From positions 15,344,001 through 15,408,000 of the forward strand of contig NC_134025.1 of NCBI RefSeq assembly GCF_964204645.1: 64,000 nucleotides of DNA. Reading direction: 5' to 3'. Positions 20,192 through 30,485 of this stretch are shown one piece after another. Both the position numbers and the translations under genes were made by a program. This stretch comes from Tubulanus polymorphus. Its lineage: Eukaryota > Nemertea > Palaeonemertea > Tubulaniformes > Tubulanidae. Within the stretch, counting starts at the first letter, position 1. Each line of letters begins with the position of its first letter. Under the pieces are notes generated by a model, which worked only from the letters and a program-made list of their open reading frames with translations, was not told the DNA's origin and did not search any database.

Positions 20192-21667
20192 TTATTTTTT
20201 ATTATTTTTTTCTTGATATCTTTTTGATATCATATTTACTAACCCAAAAATAATAGCACTTACAACTGTAATTAAAAATAAAATAATATGTTCAGCAGCA
20301 AAGTTAAGAATAATCCCAGCAGATTTCAATATAAAACCAACAATTGATGCAATAACTCCTGGCAATGCTGCAGCAGATCTTTTAGATAGTTCCCATAAAT
20401 ATTTTGCTAATTTCTTTAAACCATCTTTAACTTTATCTTGTATAGAATTATTATCTGGGGGTTTATCCGGTTTATTGGGAGTAGGAGTAGATTTTAAAGC
20501 ATTTGATATTGCTAAACCAATTGTTGTAAATAACATAGTTACAGCTGTTAGAATTGAAAGAATTGTTATTCCTTCAAACTTAAATAATAATTTTATTCTA
20601 TCTTTCAATGATATTTTAGAATCTGGTTTTATTAGATATCTTTTAAAAACATCTTTTAATCTATTAATATTATAATCATATGATTTTAATAATAATTTAA
20701 TTTCTTCTTTTTGTAATTCTATGTTATATTCTTAATCATCTTTTTCTTTTTCTAAACGTACTTCTTTTTGCCTATATTCTATTTCATCAATTACTTGATG
20801 ATCTAAATCAGACTTTAATTGTTCTATTTCTTTATTTTTATCAGTTAATTCTTTTTCTAAAGTTCTAATTTTAAAATCTCTTATACTTTTATCATGCGCA
20901 ATTTTATCAGATGCAAGTCTTATACTAATAATTTCTCTAATTGCTTTATCAGAAAATATATCTAAATCTTCTAATTCTTGATCTGTTGCATCAAGTAATC
21001 CATTCGGTAAAAGTTTTTCAATTGGAACTTTATTTGATTTAAGTTTACTATTTTTGGAAGTTTTATTCTGTTCAGAACTTGTTTCTGGTTCTAAATTATT
21101 ATCGCTTGTTTCAAATAATTTATTGATTCTTTGTTTAAATACTCTTTCATTTTTAATAATTTCTTCTTGTGTTACATCTTCTGGTTCATTACTATTTCTT
21201 ATTCTTTTAATTCTAGATAGGTCTAACTTAAGCAAAGTTGATTCTGCTAATAATTTTTCTTGTTTTTTATAAGAGATATCAATATAATAATCATCTTTCA
21301 AACGATAATAATATTCACCATCTAAAAACTTTAATTCTTGTACTAAAAGTCTAGCGCCTCTGGCATTGATATTATATCCAGATTTTTCAAATATAGGTTT
21401 GAAATTATAAATATATTCATTATATTCTAAATTTTGTTTTACTAAATCTGGATTTTCATTTTCAGGATTTATTCTCGATCTAGTTCTTCTATCAAATTCA
21501 TCTGTTGATTGACCTTTAGAACCACTATCTGCTAAATTAGAATTATATGCTGATTCATCATCATTATCAATATTAGTTTCTGCATCATTATAATCATCAT
21601 CAATATATCCTTCATTATTATTTCCCATTTCTCCCATTTCATAATCTTCTCCACCTTCTACATCCAT
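20192..21667 (-). pseudogene. Coiled-coil/membrane virion-type protein, one internal stop
   Basis: The reading frame is continuous for 492 codons apart from a TAA at 20732-20734. The N-terminal half begins with an acidic Gly/Asp/Asn-rich segment, then a charged region ending in a heptad-rich coiled coil (about residues 250-310). The C-terminal 160 residues hold three hydrophobic segments (ITILSILTAVTMLFTTIGL, ALPGVIASIVGFIL, IILFLITVVSAIIFGLV) separated by a Pro-rich linker. The C-terminal half is nearly identical in element 2, while the N-terminal half is unrelated there. No family recognised. A membrane-interacting or receptor/penetration-type virion part would fit but is unproven. Confidence 0.6.
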
Positions 21668-21683
21668 TTACATAATAAAAAAA

Positions 21684-23099
21684 TTAAAATTTAAAATATA
21701 ATATTCCTCCGATTACAATTCCTATACAAGTTATAGCTAATTTAGTATTTTCATGGGATTTATTATCATTATCAGTTTTAATTATATCATGTTGAATAAT
21801 ATCAGTTTTTATATCACCGTGTGGGTGCCGTACGGCACCATTTTCTGATGTATTATAATCTTTTATTTTAGAATCATTATTTAATTTAATATTCTTAGTT
21901 TTAGTTTCTGTTGATTGAATCTGTTATTTATTTTTTACACCTTCCATTAATTTTGGAGCAGTAATAATCTTTTTATTTATATCATTCAATCCAAATGAAT
22001 TATTTATTGTTGCAGTTTTAATTAGATTATTATAACCAATTATATTTCCCATCTTTAATACTAAATCATTAGAAATAATTAATAGATTAGGGCCTATACA
22101 ATAATTAAGCCTTACATGAGATTTATCTAAATAATTTTGATATCTTATAATGTTTTCTGGAATCGATCTATTTTTATCATTATGTATGGAATCATCAAAT
22201 AATACTTTAAATTGTTTTTGTGTATCGAATGATGTATTCAAATTTCCAATTATTGGGGATCTTGTTTCAACTTGCGCACCTAAAATACATATCAAATAAG
22301 TTCTAATTGATTGATTTATTCTTTGTATTCCGGCTTTAGTAAAACCTTCATTATTTTCTAAAATGAAATAAACCCAACCATTATTGTTTTCTTGTTTTAA
22401 ATTATCATAAAATGTCGGTAATTTATTAAAATTTAATGTTTCTAAATCCTTAGTTTCTATTTTACCATAACTTAATTTATGACTATAGATATTATACAAA
22501 CTATTAGATGGTATGGGAAGTGCACAATATTCTGCAATCTTTTTAGGGCAAGGAAGTGATCTTATTGTTCCAATTTTTGTTCTAAAATCAGAATTATTTA
22601 TATCTATATTAAATTCATTACAAATTTTATAAAACTTTGATAAATTAATATTATTATCTAATTCTTTAAAATACCTAGATCCTGGTAAAGCGCACTCTAA
22701 TTCATTTAATATTATTCTGATTTGAAAGTATGTATGAAATCTAAATAAACTTTGAATTAATTTATATTTAGAATTATTCAAATGATCATTCCAACTAATT
22801 CCACAACCTGTTGTTGCACAATAAACAGCAAAATTTAATTGGTTCTGCCAATACTTCATATTAGATTTTAATAACCATTGTTTTTCATCTTTCAATTTTT
22901 TAAAATTAATTAAATTTACATGAAATACATTTTCCATCTTTGCATTAAAATTATTAGTTTCAGTAACATAAATTTCTAAATTAGTTAATGAATCTAAAAC
23001 TTCATTTCTATATGTAATATCTTTATTAAAATCTATTGCTGGAATATTATATTTAATTGATTTATTATATTGGAAAGCTTTTGGAAAACTATCTACCAT
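21684..23099 (-). pseudogene. Conserved 470-residue virion-type protein, one late stop
   Basis: The frame is open from ATG 23099 for 391 codons to a TAA at 21924-21926, then continues in frame to 21684. There it ends in a hydrophobic anchor (TCIGIVIGGILYF). Conserved features include CATTGCGISWNDHL near residue 110, LFRFHTYFQIR, and a block around EGFTKAGIQRINQSIRTYLICILGAQVETR. I recognise the type from other invertebrate Polinton-like elements but not its function. The C-terminal part contains a 27-base in-frame insertion (GAVRHPHGD) missing from element 2. Class L upstream motif. Its stop lies 16 bases from the start of the downstream gene. Confidence 0.6.
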
Positions 23100-23115
23100 T
23101 TATATAATTAAAAAA

Positions 23116-23550
23116 TTAATAATTTATTAATTCTTTTAATAATTTATCTTGTTCTTCAACTGTTATATGGCCATTTAAACTTATTATATAATCTAGTGTA
23201 TTTTTTAATTTATTAATTTCTTTTATATTAGTTTTAATTTTTTCTTTATTACCTTTTATATTTAATTTTGAACTTATACCGGTTAAAACACTTGAACTTA
23301 ATCCTAACACACCAATTTATATAGCTAAAGGTGTTAATGGACTGAATATTGCTAGAAATGTTATTACAGAACTAATTGTAACCGAACCACTTATAATCAA
23401 ATAATATATAATTTTACTTTTTAGATATTTTTTCTTTTTAACTTTTAAGTCACTTTCAAATTCTAATATTTGTTTTTCTAAATATGTTTTTAATTTAGTT
23501 TTATTTATATCATGAGGAATAATATCAATATTATCAACTTTATCTTCCAT
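23116..23550 (-). pseudogene. Two-segment membrane protein, internal stop
   Basis: The gene is 145 codons in a single frame interrupted by TAA at 23317-23319; element 2 is broken at other positions. A charged N-terminal helix (LKTYLEKQILEFESDLKVKK) is followed by a long hydrophobic region (IIYYLIISGSVTISSVITFL and more across the stop) and a charged C-terminal helix. No family recognised. The class L motif and the small virion-gene cluster suggest a minor structural or membrane-remodelling role. The frames before and after the stop are parts of one gene and should not be read as two. Confidence 0.55.
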
Positions 23551-23568
23551 TTATTTAGAAAAAAATTA

Positions 23569-23991
23569 CTAATTAGTAAATTTATATGCTACAAATATAA
23601 CAATAACAGTTCTACCTAAAATCCATATTATTTCATATTTCTGTTGTTCTTTACTTGGGGTATAATAATCTGATAATTTAGGTTTGTATAGATGTAATTT
23701 TTCTTTATTGGTTACCGCGTTATATAAACTCATTGCATCATGAACTGATTGAAAATCTCTATGTGAAATCTTCTGATCATATAATTCTTTATTGATGTAA
23801 TCCATATAGTTTTGTCTTTTTTCTCTATATTCTTCTGCAGCTTTATTATATTTCTCTAACGCTAAGTTATGTCTTCTTTGTTCTCCTAATGAACTATTTT
23901 TATCAATATGTTTAAATAAATATCCACCACCAGTAAATGCAAAAGCGTTAACAATTGCCGATCCTATAATAATTATAATTGCAGAAGCCAT
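23569..23991 (-). CDS. Conserved small protein with terminal hydrophobic segments
   Basis: This 140-residue frame is intact in both elements, with only a handful of differences. A hydrophobic N-terminus (AIIIIIGSAIVNAFAFTGGGYLF) is followed by a charged helical middle (EKYNKAAEEYREKRQNYMDY) and a hydrophobic C-terminus (IIWILGRTVIVIFVAYKF). Conservation of the frame while neighbours decay suggests recent function or small target size. A minor capsid or membrane component is inferred from context. Class L motif with T8 and AATAAATG. Confidence 0.6.
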   Translation of the reverse strand: MASAIIIIIGSAIVNAFAFTGGGYLFKHIDKNSSLGEQRRHNLALEKYNKAAEEYREKRQNYMDYINKELYDQKISHRDFQSVHDAMSLYNAVTNKEKLHLYKPKLSDYYTPSKEQQKYEIIWILGRTVIVIFVAYKFTN

Positions 23992-24016
23992 TTATTTAGC
24001 AAAAAAAATTATGCAT

Positions 24017-24238
24017 TTATATGGGAGGAATATATTTTTGTTTTTCCAAATAATCAATTGTTAAATTAGATAAAGTAACTGCTAATGTTAATTTTAAAAT
24101 ATCATTTATATCAAATCTATCAACATTAACACTTCCCATTTTAAATACTTTTTTTAATACCATTGAATAACCAACAGTTCCAACTGATAGTAAGGCGCCA
24201 TTATATAATCCAGTTATTATCCACTTATTATCACTCAT
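24017..24238 (-). CDS. Small conserved membrane-type protein, 73 residues
   Basis: Intact in both elements, differing at one residue. A Gly-rich N-terminal hydrophobic segment (GLYNGALLSVGTVGYSMVL) is followed by DINDILKLTLAVTLSNLTIDYL. Function unknown. Class L upstream motif. The stop is immediately next to the start codon of the following gene's neighbour at 24239. Confidence 0.55.
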   Translation of the reverse strand: MSDNKWIITGLYNGALLSVGTVGYSMVLKKVFKMGSVNVDRFDINDILKLTLAVTLSNLTIDYLEKQKYIPPI

Positions 24239-24721
24239 TTATTTATCAAAAAAATTACTATCATCAAAATATTTAGTTATCTTATTTATGATTAATTCAA
24301 CATTTATTTCATTACTAGTTTCATTTGTATATATTTCAATTATTATTTTTTTAATATCATCGATGATAAAATCTTCATCTAATTCATAAAATCTTAAAGA
24401 TTCTCTAATTAAATTAGTAATCTTTTCTACATTTAAAGTTTCTTTATCTATTGTTGTTTCATACTCAAATGTTGTTTCATTAGAAAATGCAATATTTTTG
24501 ATATGTGTAATTACATCATTAATGTTAAATTTCAAAAAAGTATTATGTTCAATAGTTTTATTCGATATATTGTAAAAAGAATTACATAAACTTATATTAA
24601 CTAATTTTAAATCTACGCAATTTTTATATTCTCTATCTAATTGTACTAGTAAATTATGAGATTTATAATTTGTAAGTCTTCTAGAATCTACAAATATTCT
24701 GTATTCTTTTAATTCCGCCAT
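24239..24721 (-). pseudogene. Deletion fusion of penton-type gene start with the next gene
   Basis: The first 57 codons match the start of the penton-type gene of element 2 (56460 downwards). The remainder from FNINDVITH matches the separate 118-residue gene at 55333-55689. About 0.7 kb between them is gone, replaced by about 20 bases of filler. The frame happens to be open (160 residues), so it looks like a normal gene, but it has lost the body of the first protein. Confidence 0.75.
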
Positions 24722-24738
24722 TTATTTTACATATTTTC

Positions 24739-25102
24739 TTATTCGAAATCTATTTCATGATGCCCTTTTTCATTCTTACCTTTGTATACGAAATAGAAAT
24801 CTCCAGAACATAATTCTTCTAAATCTTCACTTGATAATCTATGAAATCTATCCGGTAAATATGTTCTGAATTTATATGTATTTCCTTTTAATCCTTCATA
24901 TTCTAAGTGTATAACTAATTTATCTCCATAGTTATTAGTAACTGTATCAATATTTGTAATTAGATATTTCTTATGGATTGTTAATTCTGTTAACTTTTTG
25001 AATTTATAATCTACAGATTTTACATATTAAAAGATTTGTTATATCTTTAATTCTATCTAGAAATAATTTGTTGTTCTCACTGTGTGCTTGTTTACTCTCC
25101 AT
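24739..25102 (-). pseudogene. Broken small replication-type protein
   Basis: Counterpart of the intact 117-residue gene at 56478-56831. A frameshift and a stop near 25025-25035 split it, and the length is not a multiple of three. The C-terminal block (YKFRTYLPDRFHRLS...FYFVYKGKNEKGHHEIDF) is intact. Class E motif upstream. Confidence 0.65.
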
Positions 25103-25136
25103 TTTAATAACATATTTTTATTAAAATTTGATTAAC

Positions 25137-26003
25137 ACGTTAGAATTCTTTTCATTATCTCGTTCTCTTTTGTTTCTTCTCTTTTAAATTTTAAGTATTC
25201 ATCTAAATTACAACCATAAGCAACTGTATGAATTCCATCATCTAAAATATATCTTTATCATCAAATGGGTTTAGACTTATCTTTTCAATTTCTTCAATAA
25301 ACATTTCATGATCTTCAGATCTTAAACATCTCATCTTATGTTTTCTAACTTCTTCATTGAATATACAATTATGTTGTGAATGAGAATTTATATTGTATAT
25401 TGGTTTATCTTCAGATTTTATAAACTTTACTTTAGAAGATATACTTATTTTAGGATATTCAACATCTGTAATTATTTTTATTATTTCTTTCATATTTTCT
25501 AAATGTTTTTTATTTTCTTCTAATGTTTTTCCTTTATGAAATTTAAACTCGATAGCTGCTGGGCCAATATCACTTTTAAATGCTTCGGTTATCTCTATAT
25601 CTTTTTTATTATCTAATGAATTAATATATTTTCTTACATCTTCCATGTATGGTCTTTTATTGTTTAATTTATTTTTTATGCTTTTAATTGTCTTCTGTTT
25701 CTTATCATTATCTTTATCAAAATAATCTTCACCTAAAATATCATTATTCTTATTTCTAATATGACTTTTAGATTTTAAATGTTCTTTATAATATCTTTTA
25801 TCACTGAATGATTGATTACATGTATCACATTTATATTTTTCTTTTTCATTCTTTAATTCATCTAATTTAGTTTCTAATATATCATCTTCATATTCTAGTT
25901 TCAATTTATTCTCTAAATGTGTTTTAGTTTTATTGTGTCTTGCTTTTTGGGATTTATCTATATTGATATTACATCTTGGACAGTAGTACTTATTTGCTTC
26001 CAT
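25137..26003 (-). pseudogene. polB: DNA polymerase B with catalytic core deleted
   Basis: The N-terminal 215 or so codons (two C2H2-type fingers at C8-C11-H23-H29 and about C59-C62-H75-H81, then a conserved charged region) join directly to the last part of the polymerase (CIFNEEVRKHKMRCLRSEDH). Everything encoding the exonuclease and polymerase motifs, about 3.1 kb in element 2, is absent. A frameshift near 25250 then breaks the tail. Element 1 could therefore only be replicated by a polymerase supplied in trans. The first bases of the gene lie inside the terminal inverted repeat. Confidence 0.85.
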
Positions 26004-26083
26004 TTAATACTAAATTTTTTTATTAAAATTGATTTTAGGAGTTCAATGATTTAAATGTTATTCATTTATATGAATATTTTAAG

Positions 26084-26487
26084 AGTAATAGGGGTAATGG
26101 GCTTTCATATCAAAGGTTGAATGGTCGAGTTCATTAAAAACAAATATCAAAAGTAATTTAAAACTATAATATATTTTCATAACCGCGTGCATTTCAGTTG
26201 AATAATAGAATAATTATTATTATTTGAATATATTTGATTATATGAATTTGTGTATTGTAAATAAATCAATTGGTCGCGGAGCGGAGCGGTAGCGAAGTGG
26301 AGCGACCAATTGATTTAATACAATATGCTTTTTAAATTATTGATATCTTAGAATAAATATTTAGTTTTAATATAAAATGCACGCGGTTATGAAAATATAT
26401 TATAGTTTTTAATTACTTTTAATGTTTTGTTTTTTAATGAGCTCGACCGTTCGACCTTTGGTATGAAAGCCCATTACCCCTATTACT
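26084..26487. repeat. Element 1 right terminus: 404 bp palindrome
   Basis: AGTAATAGGGG begins the inner arm at 26084 and CCCCTATTACT ends the outer arm at 26487. About 110 bp at each tip pair well (down to ACCGCGTGCAT), the middle is asymmetric, and a core AATCAATTGGTCGC...GCGACCAATTGATT flanks a loop of about 24 bases. The adjoining 26003-26083 continues the inverted repeat shared with 12921-13000. Confidence 0.85.
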
Positions 26488-28518
26488 GCCGCCGTCGTCG
26501 GCGCCCGTTTGATCAAATATTCATTCGATGCGCTCAATCCATGCTACAATTTCAGCAAAGCGATTATCTGGTCCGATAGCGAGATAGTCCTAAGTTGGAC
26601 TAGGAGTGAAAATCGACTTCCGTGTTTCGTTCAAAATCGGGTGCACGAGATAAACTCCTTGAAGCTAGACAATCTCGATGTGGAATTGAATTACGTACCG
26701 ACTCAAGATAATCCAGCGGATCTACTAACACGCGGTATAACCACTCACCAACTGGCCAACTCAACACTATGGTGGCACGGGCCCGACTGGTTGAAAGTCG
26801 GCGATTGGCCAGTCTCGCGATTTCAAGCCGAAAACGAAATTAAAACTGATGAATCTGTCGACGAGACTACCATGTCGATACAACACGAACAGTTAGAAAA
26901 AGCGGGTATCTTAAAGATCATTGATCCGGAAAAATATGGATCGTTGACCGAACTCGTCCGTGTTACCGCTTATCTCCTCAGATATTTACATAATCTGAGG
27001 AATCCGGCCGATCGGGTTAGTGGGGAACTCACCGCCGATGAGATAAAAACTGCAGAAAACAAATGGGTCATGGACTTACAGAAAACATACTTTAAATCTG
27101 AATTGAATCAATTGACAGACCAGAAACTCAAACGCGGTAACCTGGTCAAACAACTGAAAATCTTTATCGATGACAGGGGACTTATTCGATGCGGCAGTCG
27201 TGTGCAAAATTCGTCTTTACCCTACGATGCCAAATTTCCCATTCTTTTACCAGATCACCATATTACGCGTTTGATCGTGTTGTTTCACCACAGGAGGTGT
27301 AAACATTTAAGAATCGGCGGGACTGTTACTGCTATCAGGCAAAGGTACTGGATACCGAAAATTAGACAAGTCGTAAAATCAGTTCTCAGGAAATGTGTTA
27401 CGTGCGCTATAGTACGAGGCTCCGCCTACTGTAGACCTATACCACCACCACTTCCAGTTTCGCGCGTTACGGATGCTCCGCCCTTTACTGTTACCGGAGT
27501 AGATTATTCCGGCGAAATTTGGGTCAGAGGCACGTCTGACAAGCGCCATAAACGTTACATTTGTCTGTTTACATGCGCCACCACGCGAGCAGTCCATCTC
27601 GAATCAGTCATTAATATGACACCTGCCGCGTTTATTCGAGCATTCCGGAGATTCGTTTCGCGTAGATCGTTACCGCATGAACTGATCAGTGACAACGGGT
27701 CATACTTTCTAAAATCTTGCGTAGAGATAGAAGAAATCGTCAATTCGCCGATCGTCGCGAGATATATGGCGAACAATTGAATCAGAGGGACATTCATTCC
27801 CAAACGAGCCCCTTGGTTCGGGGGATTCTGGGAAAGGATGATAGGCGTAACGAAAGAATGCCTCAGAAAGATTCTCGGTAGAAGCATCGTCACGGACGAT
27901 GAATTACGAACTCTCTCTTGTGTGAAATTGAGGCTACGATCAACGATCGACCTCTCACGTATGTGTATAGTACGGAAGACGAGCCTCTTCCGTTATCTCC
28001 GTCACAACTGTTATGCGGTCGCCAATTAACTCTGTTGCCGTATGAGGACATTAATCTAAATGATCAGGACTTTAACGTTTCGTATACCGATATTCAACGC
28101 CGTAATCAAACGTTGCAAGAACTTTTGAGTTCATTCAAACGACGTTGGAGCCGTGAATACTTGATAGCGCTCAGAGAACGTGCGAAACTCAACGGGAAAC
28201 TCGAAAAACAAAATAAAAACTGGCGACATTGTTTTAGTGCACGAGGACAACAAGAAGCGAATACACTGGCGTATGGCACTCGTCGAGAAATTAAACGTTA
28301 GCGCCGATGACTTCTGCGATCAGCGGATATTAGAACAAGTACCGGCCGTACGAACCGACCCGTATCGAAATTATATCCGCTGGAAATTAACGCGAAATCT
28401 GTCGATGATTCATCGGATACCGGTACGATTACCGATACAAATCAACCGAAAACGCGTGCGATCAGGCTGGCCGCAGCCAACGCTCAGCGAAAGATTAGAA
28501 ATTGGACGAAATTATTAA
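26488..28518 (+). pseudogene. pol: BEL/Pao retrotransposon pol fragment (RNase H end to integrase)
   Basis: Coding begins at once after element 1. The first 35 codons read like the end of the RNase H domain (IIWSDSEIVLSW, then DNPADLLTRG). The integrase zinc-binding H2C2 domain follows (HHRR...CVTC near 27290-27405), then the catalytic core with GVDYSG and ISDNGSYF. A TGA at 27778-27780 precedes the segment with the catalytic Glu (GGFWERMIG). Frameshifts occur near 27918 and 28200. Order and motifs are those of BEL/Pao elements. The gag, protease and reverse transcriptase parts are not in the window, so it is 5'-truncated by element 1 or by rearrangement. Confidence 0.8.
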
Positions 28519-29057
28519 AAGACTGAACTGTGTCTGGATTATATGTATGAAACCGATGCGTAGGCTATTATTGCCTTTTTACTCAACTATGTTTACATCA
28601 CGTGATTCTGCATGCGTGTTTACGTTAAATTCTTCGTCGGCCGCGAGGTCAAACACGTTATCGTTTTTACGCGTTTTCTGAACTTTAATCGTTTCCGATC
28701 TTAAACAAATAACGCGTTCGCTTCGAAACTTTTCTTTACCGGAAAGGACTTGAAATATCGTTTAATCACTCTTGGTGTTGGGAATTACTTATTATTACTA
28801 TAAAGCGGATTAATGAATTTAAATGTTATTCGATACGATGTTAACTTGCTTTCTATAGATAGTCATTTATTATGAAATATTCTTTATGTACTCATTTATT
28901 CAACACAACGCAATGTCTTTATTTCTAGCCCTTATGGCGATTCAATTTCATACGTGAAACTATTACTTAGTATAGTGATTATTAATATCTTTCAATTTAA
29001 TGCGATACATGTTATCTTAGAGTAAACTTTCAAATTCGGCGCTTACCGCCGCCCCCG
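28519..29057 (+). other. BEL/Pao 3' untranslated region
   Basis: No gene. It ends in a purine/C-rich tract (CCGCCCCCGGAG) directly before TGTCGAG, in the position of a polypurine tract next to the 3' LTR. Confidence 0.5.
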
Positions 29058-29206
29058 GAGTGTCGAGAACGACATGTGTTGATTCTCTTATATGATTCGT
29101 TGATGTCTCTCTTATATGATTGGTTGCTGTTTCGCGCCATGTGTACTATACTGTAACCCTATACTGTAGTAATAAAGTTAGTTGCTGTTTAGATTCACAA
29201 AATATA
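29058..29206 (+). mobile_element. BEL/Pao 3' LTR (end uncertain)
   Basis: Starts TGTCGAGAACG after the polypurine-like tract, carries AATAAA near 29170 and reaches AAAATATAACA at about 29206. The same segment is repeated at 10147-10295 without internal sequence. The LTR may extend further, since copy A and copy B remain identical beyond. Confidence 0.45.
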
Positions 29207-30481
29207 ACACGCTCTTCGACTTTACTCCTTCGGATCTGGTCAACTCTCTGTGGTGATAGTCACTCCATCACACCTTACTGCTCGCATAGATTTCGAAGTG
29301 GTCAGTCACAGATAATCTATAGCTTAGGCATTATACATTATCAGATCTGATCATTGTATTGTTAGGTCTAGTTCCCAATAGTCTTAATTTATCTCAGCTA
29401 CAATGAAAACAATGATTCTGTCTGGTCAATGCAAATATATGGCAGCACACTGTCTAATTTATATTCCAATTGAATGTAATTTGCTATAGGCAAAACGTTA
29501 AGTGTGATCTGTTCATGGCCTGCTTTTGTTCTCTTGACTCTTCTGATGTTTCAATTGATTTTTCATTTTAAAACATTTGAGACAAGTTTTCAAATACTAG
29601 ATCAGTCATTAGTTAGGCCTATCATCTGCAGGTCACAGTTACAAGTTCACTGTTAGAGCCTTTAAAATCTACTGATTGTAAGAATGCCTGGAAAATGTAG
29701 ATTTCAGGATTCTTGGCTTAAGCATGACGATTATAGCCAATGGATCGATAAATGTAATGATAAGGGAAGCCAGGTGTAAAATATGCTATCGAAGTTTCAG
29801 TATTAGTAACATTGGGTCATTGAATTGGACTCGAAAAGGTGCTTGAAAGTCATGGAATGAGACTGGTCATGGAGACTATGAACCCTGGACTCATACAACA
29901 TGGCCCTATGTCTATTATGTGTGTGGGTGTGCTAAATTAGGCCTAGCCTACTACATAAACATAATAGGTAGGATATTATATTTGAATCAATTTCAGATTG
30001 GAAACACTGGCTTAAAGAAAGATGTTCGACACCGCAAAACTATTGGGAGGCCTATGCATTTTCAAGAAATCTTTTATCAATATATTGTTATTCTTTTTAC
30101 TCCATCTGTTACTGCAGTAAAATAGAGAAAATAAATCATAAAGTACAAATTAGCCTACACGCTTGCTTGTTGTATTTTTTTATTGGACATTGCATTGGTG
30201 GATTGTAGAGATGAGGACCTAGGACCTGGGCTCCGGCCTTTTCGTCATCATTTTATCAATGATTTGCAAAAGGATTTCAAGAAGAAAGGATTTTACATTA
30301 AAAGGAGGGTAAAAGATTTTTATGATAAAGATGAGACGGACGGACGGACGGACGGACACGATTGTTTGTTTACATTGCGTTTCCAGGTAGCGGTAACGAC
30401 CTTGGTTCAATGAATTCTAAGTCTGCAGTGTATCCGTAACCGAAAATTGAAAGGTAGTTAACGCGTCCTGGAACTAGGGTC
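29058..30481. repeat. Inverted duplication, copy B (partner 8011-10295)
   Basis: Reverse complement of 8011-10295, without the 848 bp TIR element. The word GGAATGAGA at 29855-29863 is the unoccupied target site. It contains an ACGG microsatellite expanded to three or four GGAC units (30335-30356). Confidence 0.75.
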
Positions 30482-30485
30482 GACC

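Larger units (their letters stand above)
12705..26487. mobile_element. Element 1: Polinton/Maverick-type virus-like element, internally deleted
   Basis: It carries the Polinton hallmark set: RVE-type integrase with chromodomain, A32/FtsK-type packaging ATPase, remnants of a protein-primed-type DNA polymerase B, and capsid-type genes. These lie within long inverted repeats whose inner parts include the start of the polymerase gene. It shares gene order with element 2 (41778-61326). Relative to element 2 it lacks about 3 kb of the polymerase and about 0.7 kb of the penton-type gene, and it has about 1 kb extra near the left end. The left end stops in the loop of the terminal palindrome; the right end abuts a BEL/Pao gene. 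No target duplication was found. Confidence 0.85.

Noticed and set aside
23116-23310. Separate 64-residue gene
   Set aside because: It is the downstream part of one 145-codon gene split by an internal stop; the same frame continues across it.
24239-24721. Intact 160-residue gene
   Set aside because: Comparison with element 2 shows a deletion fusion of two genes.
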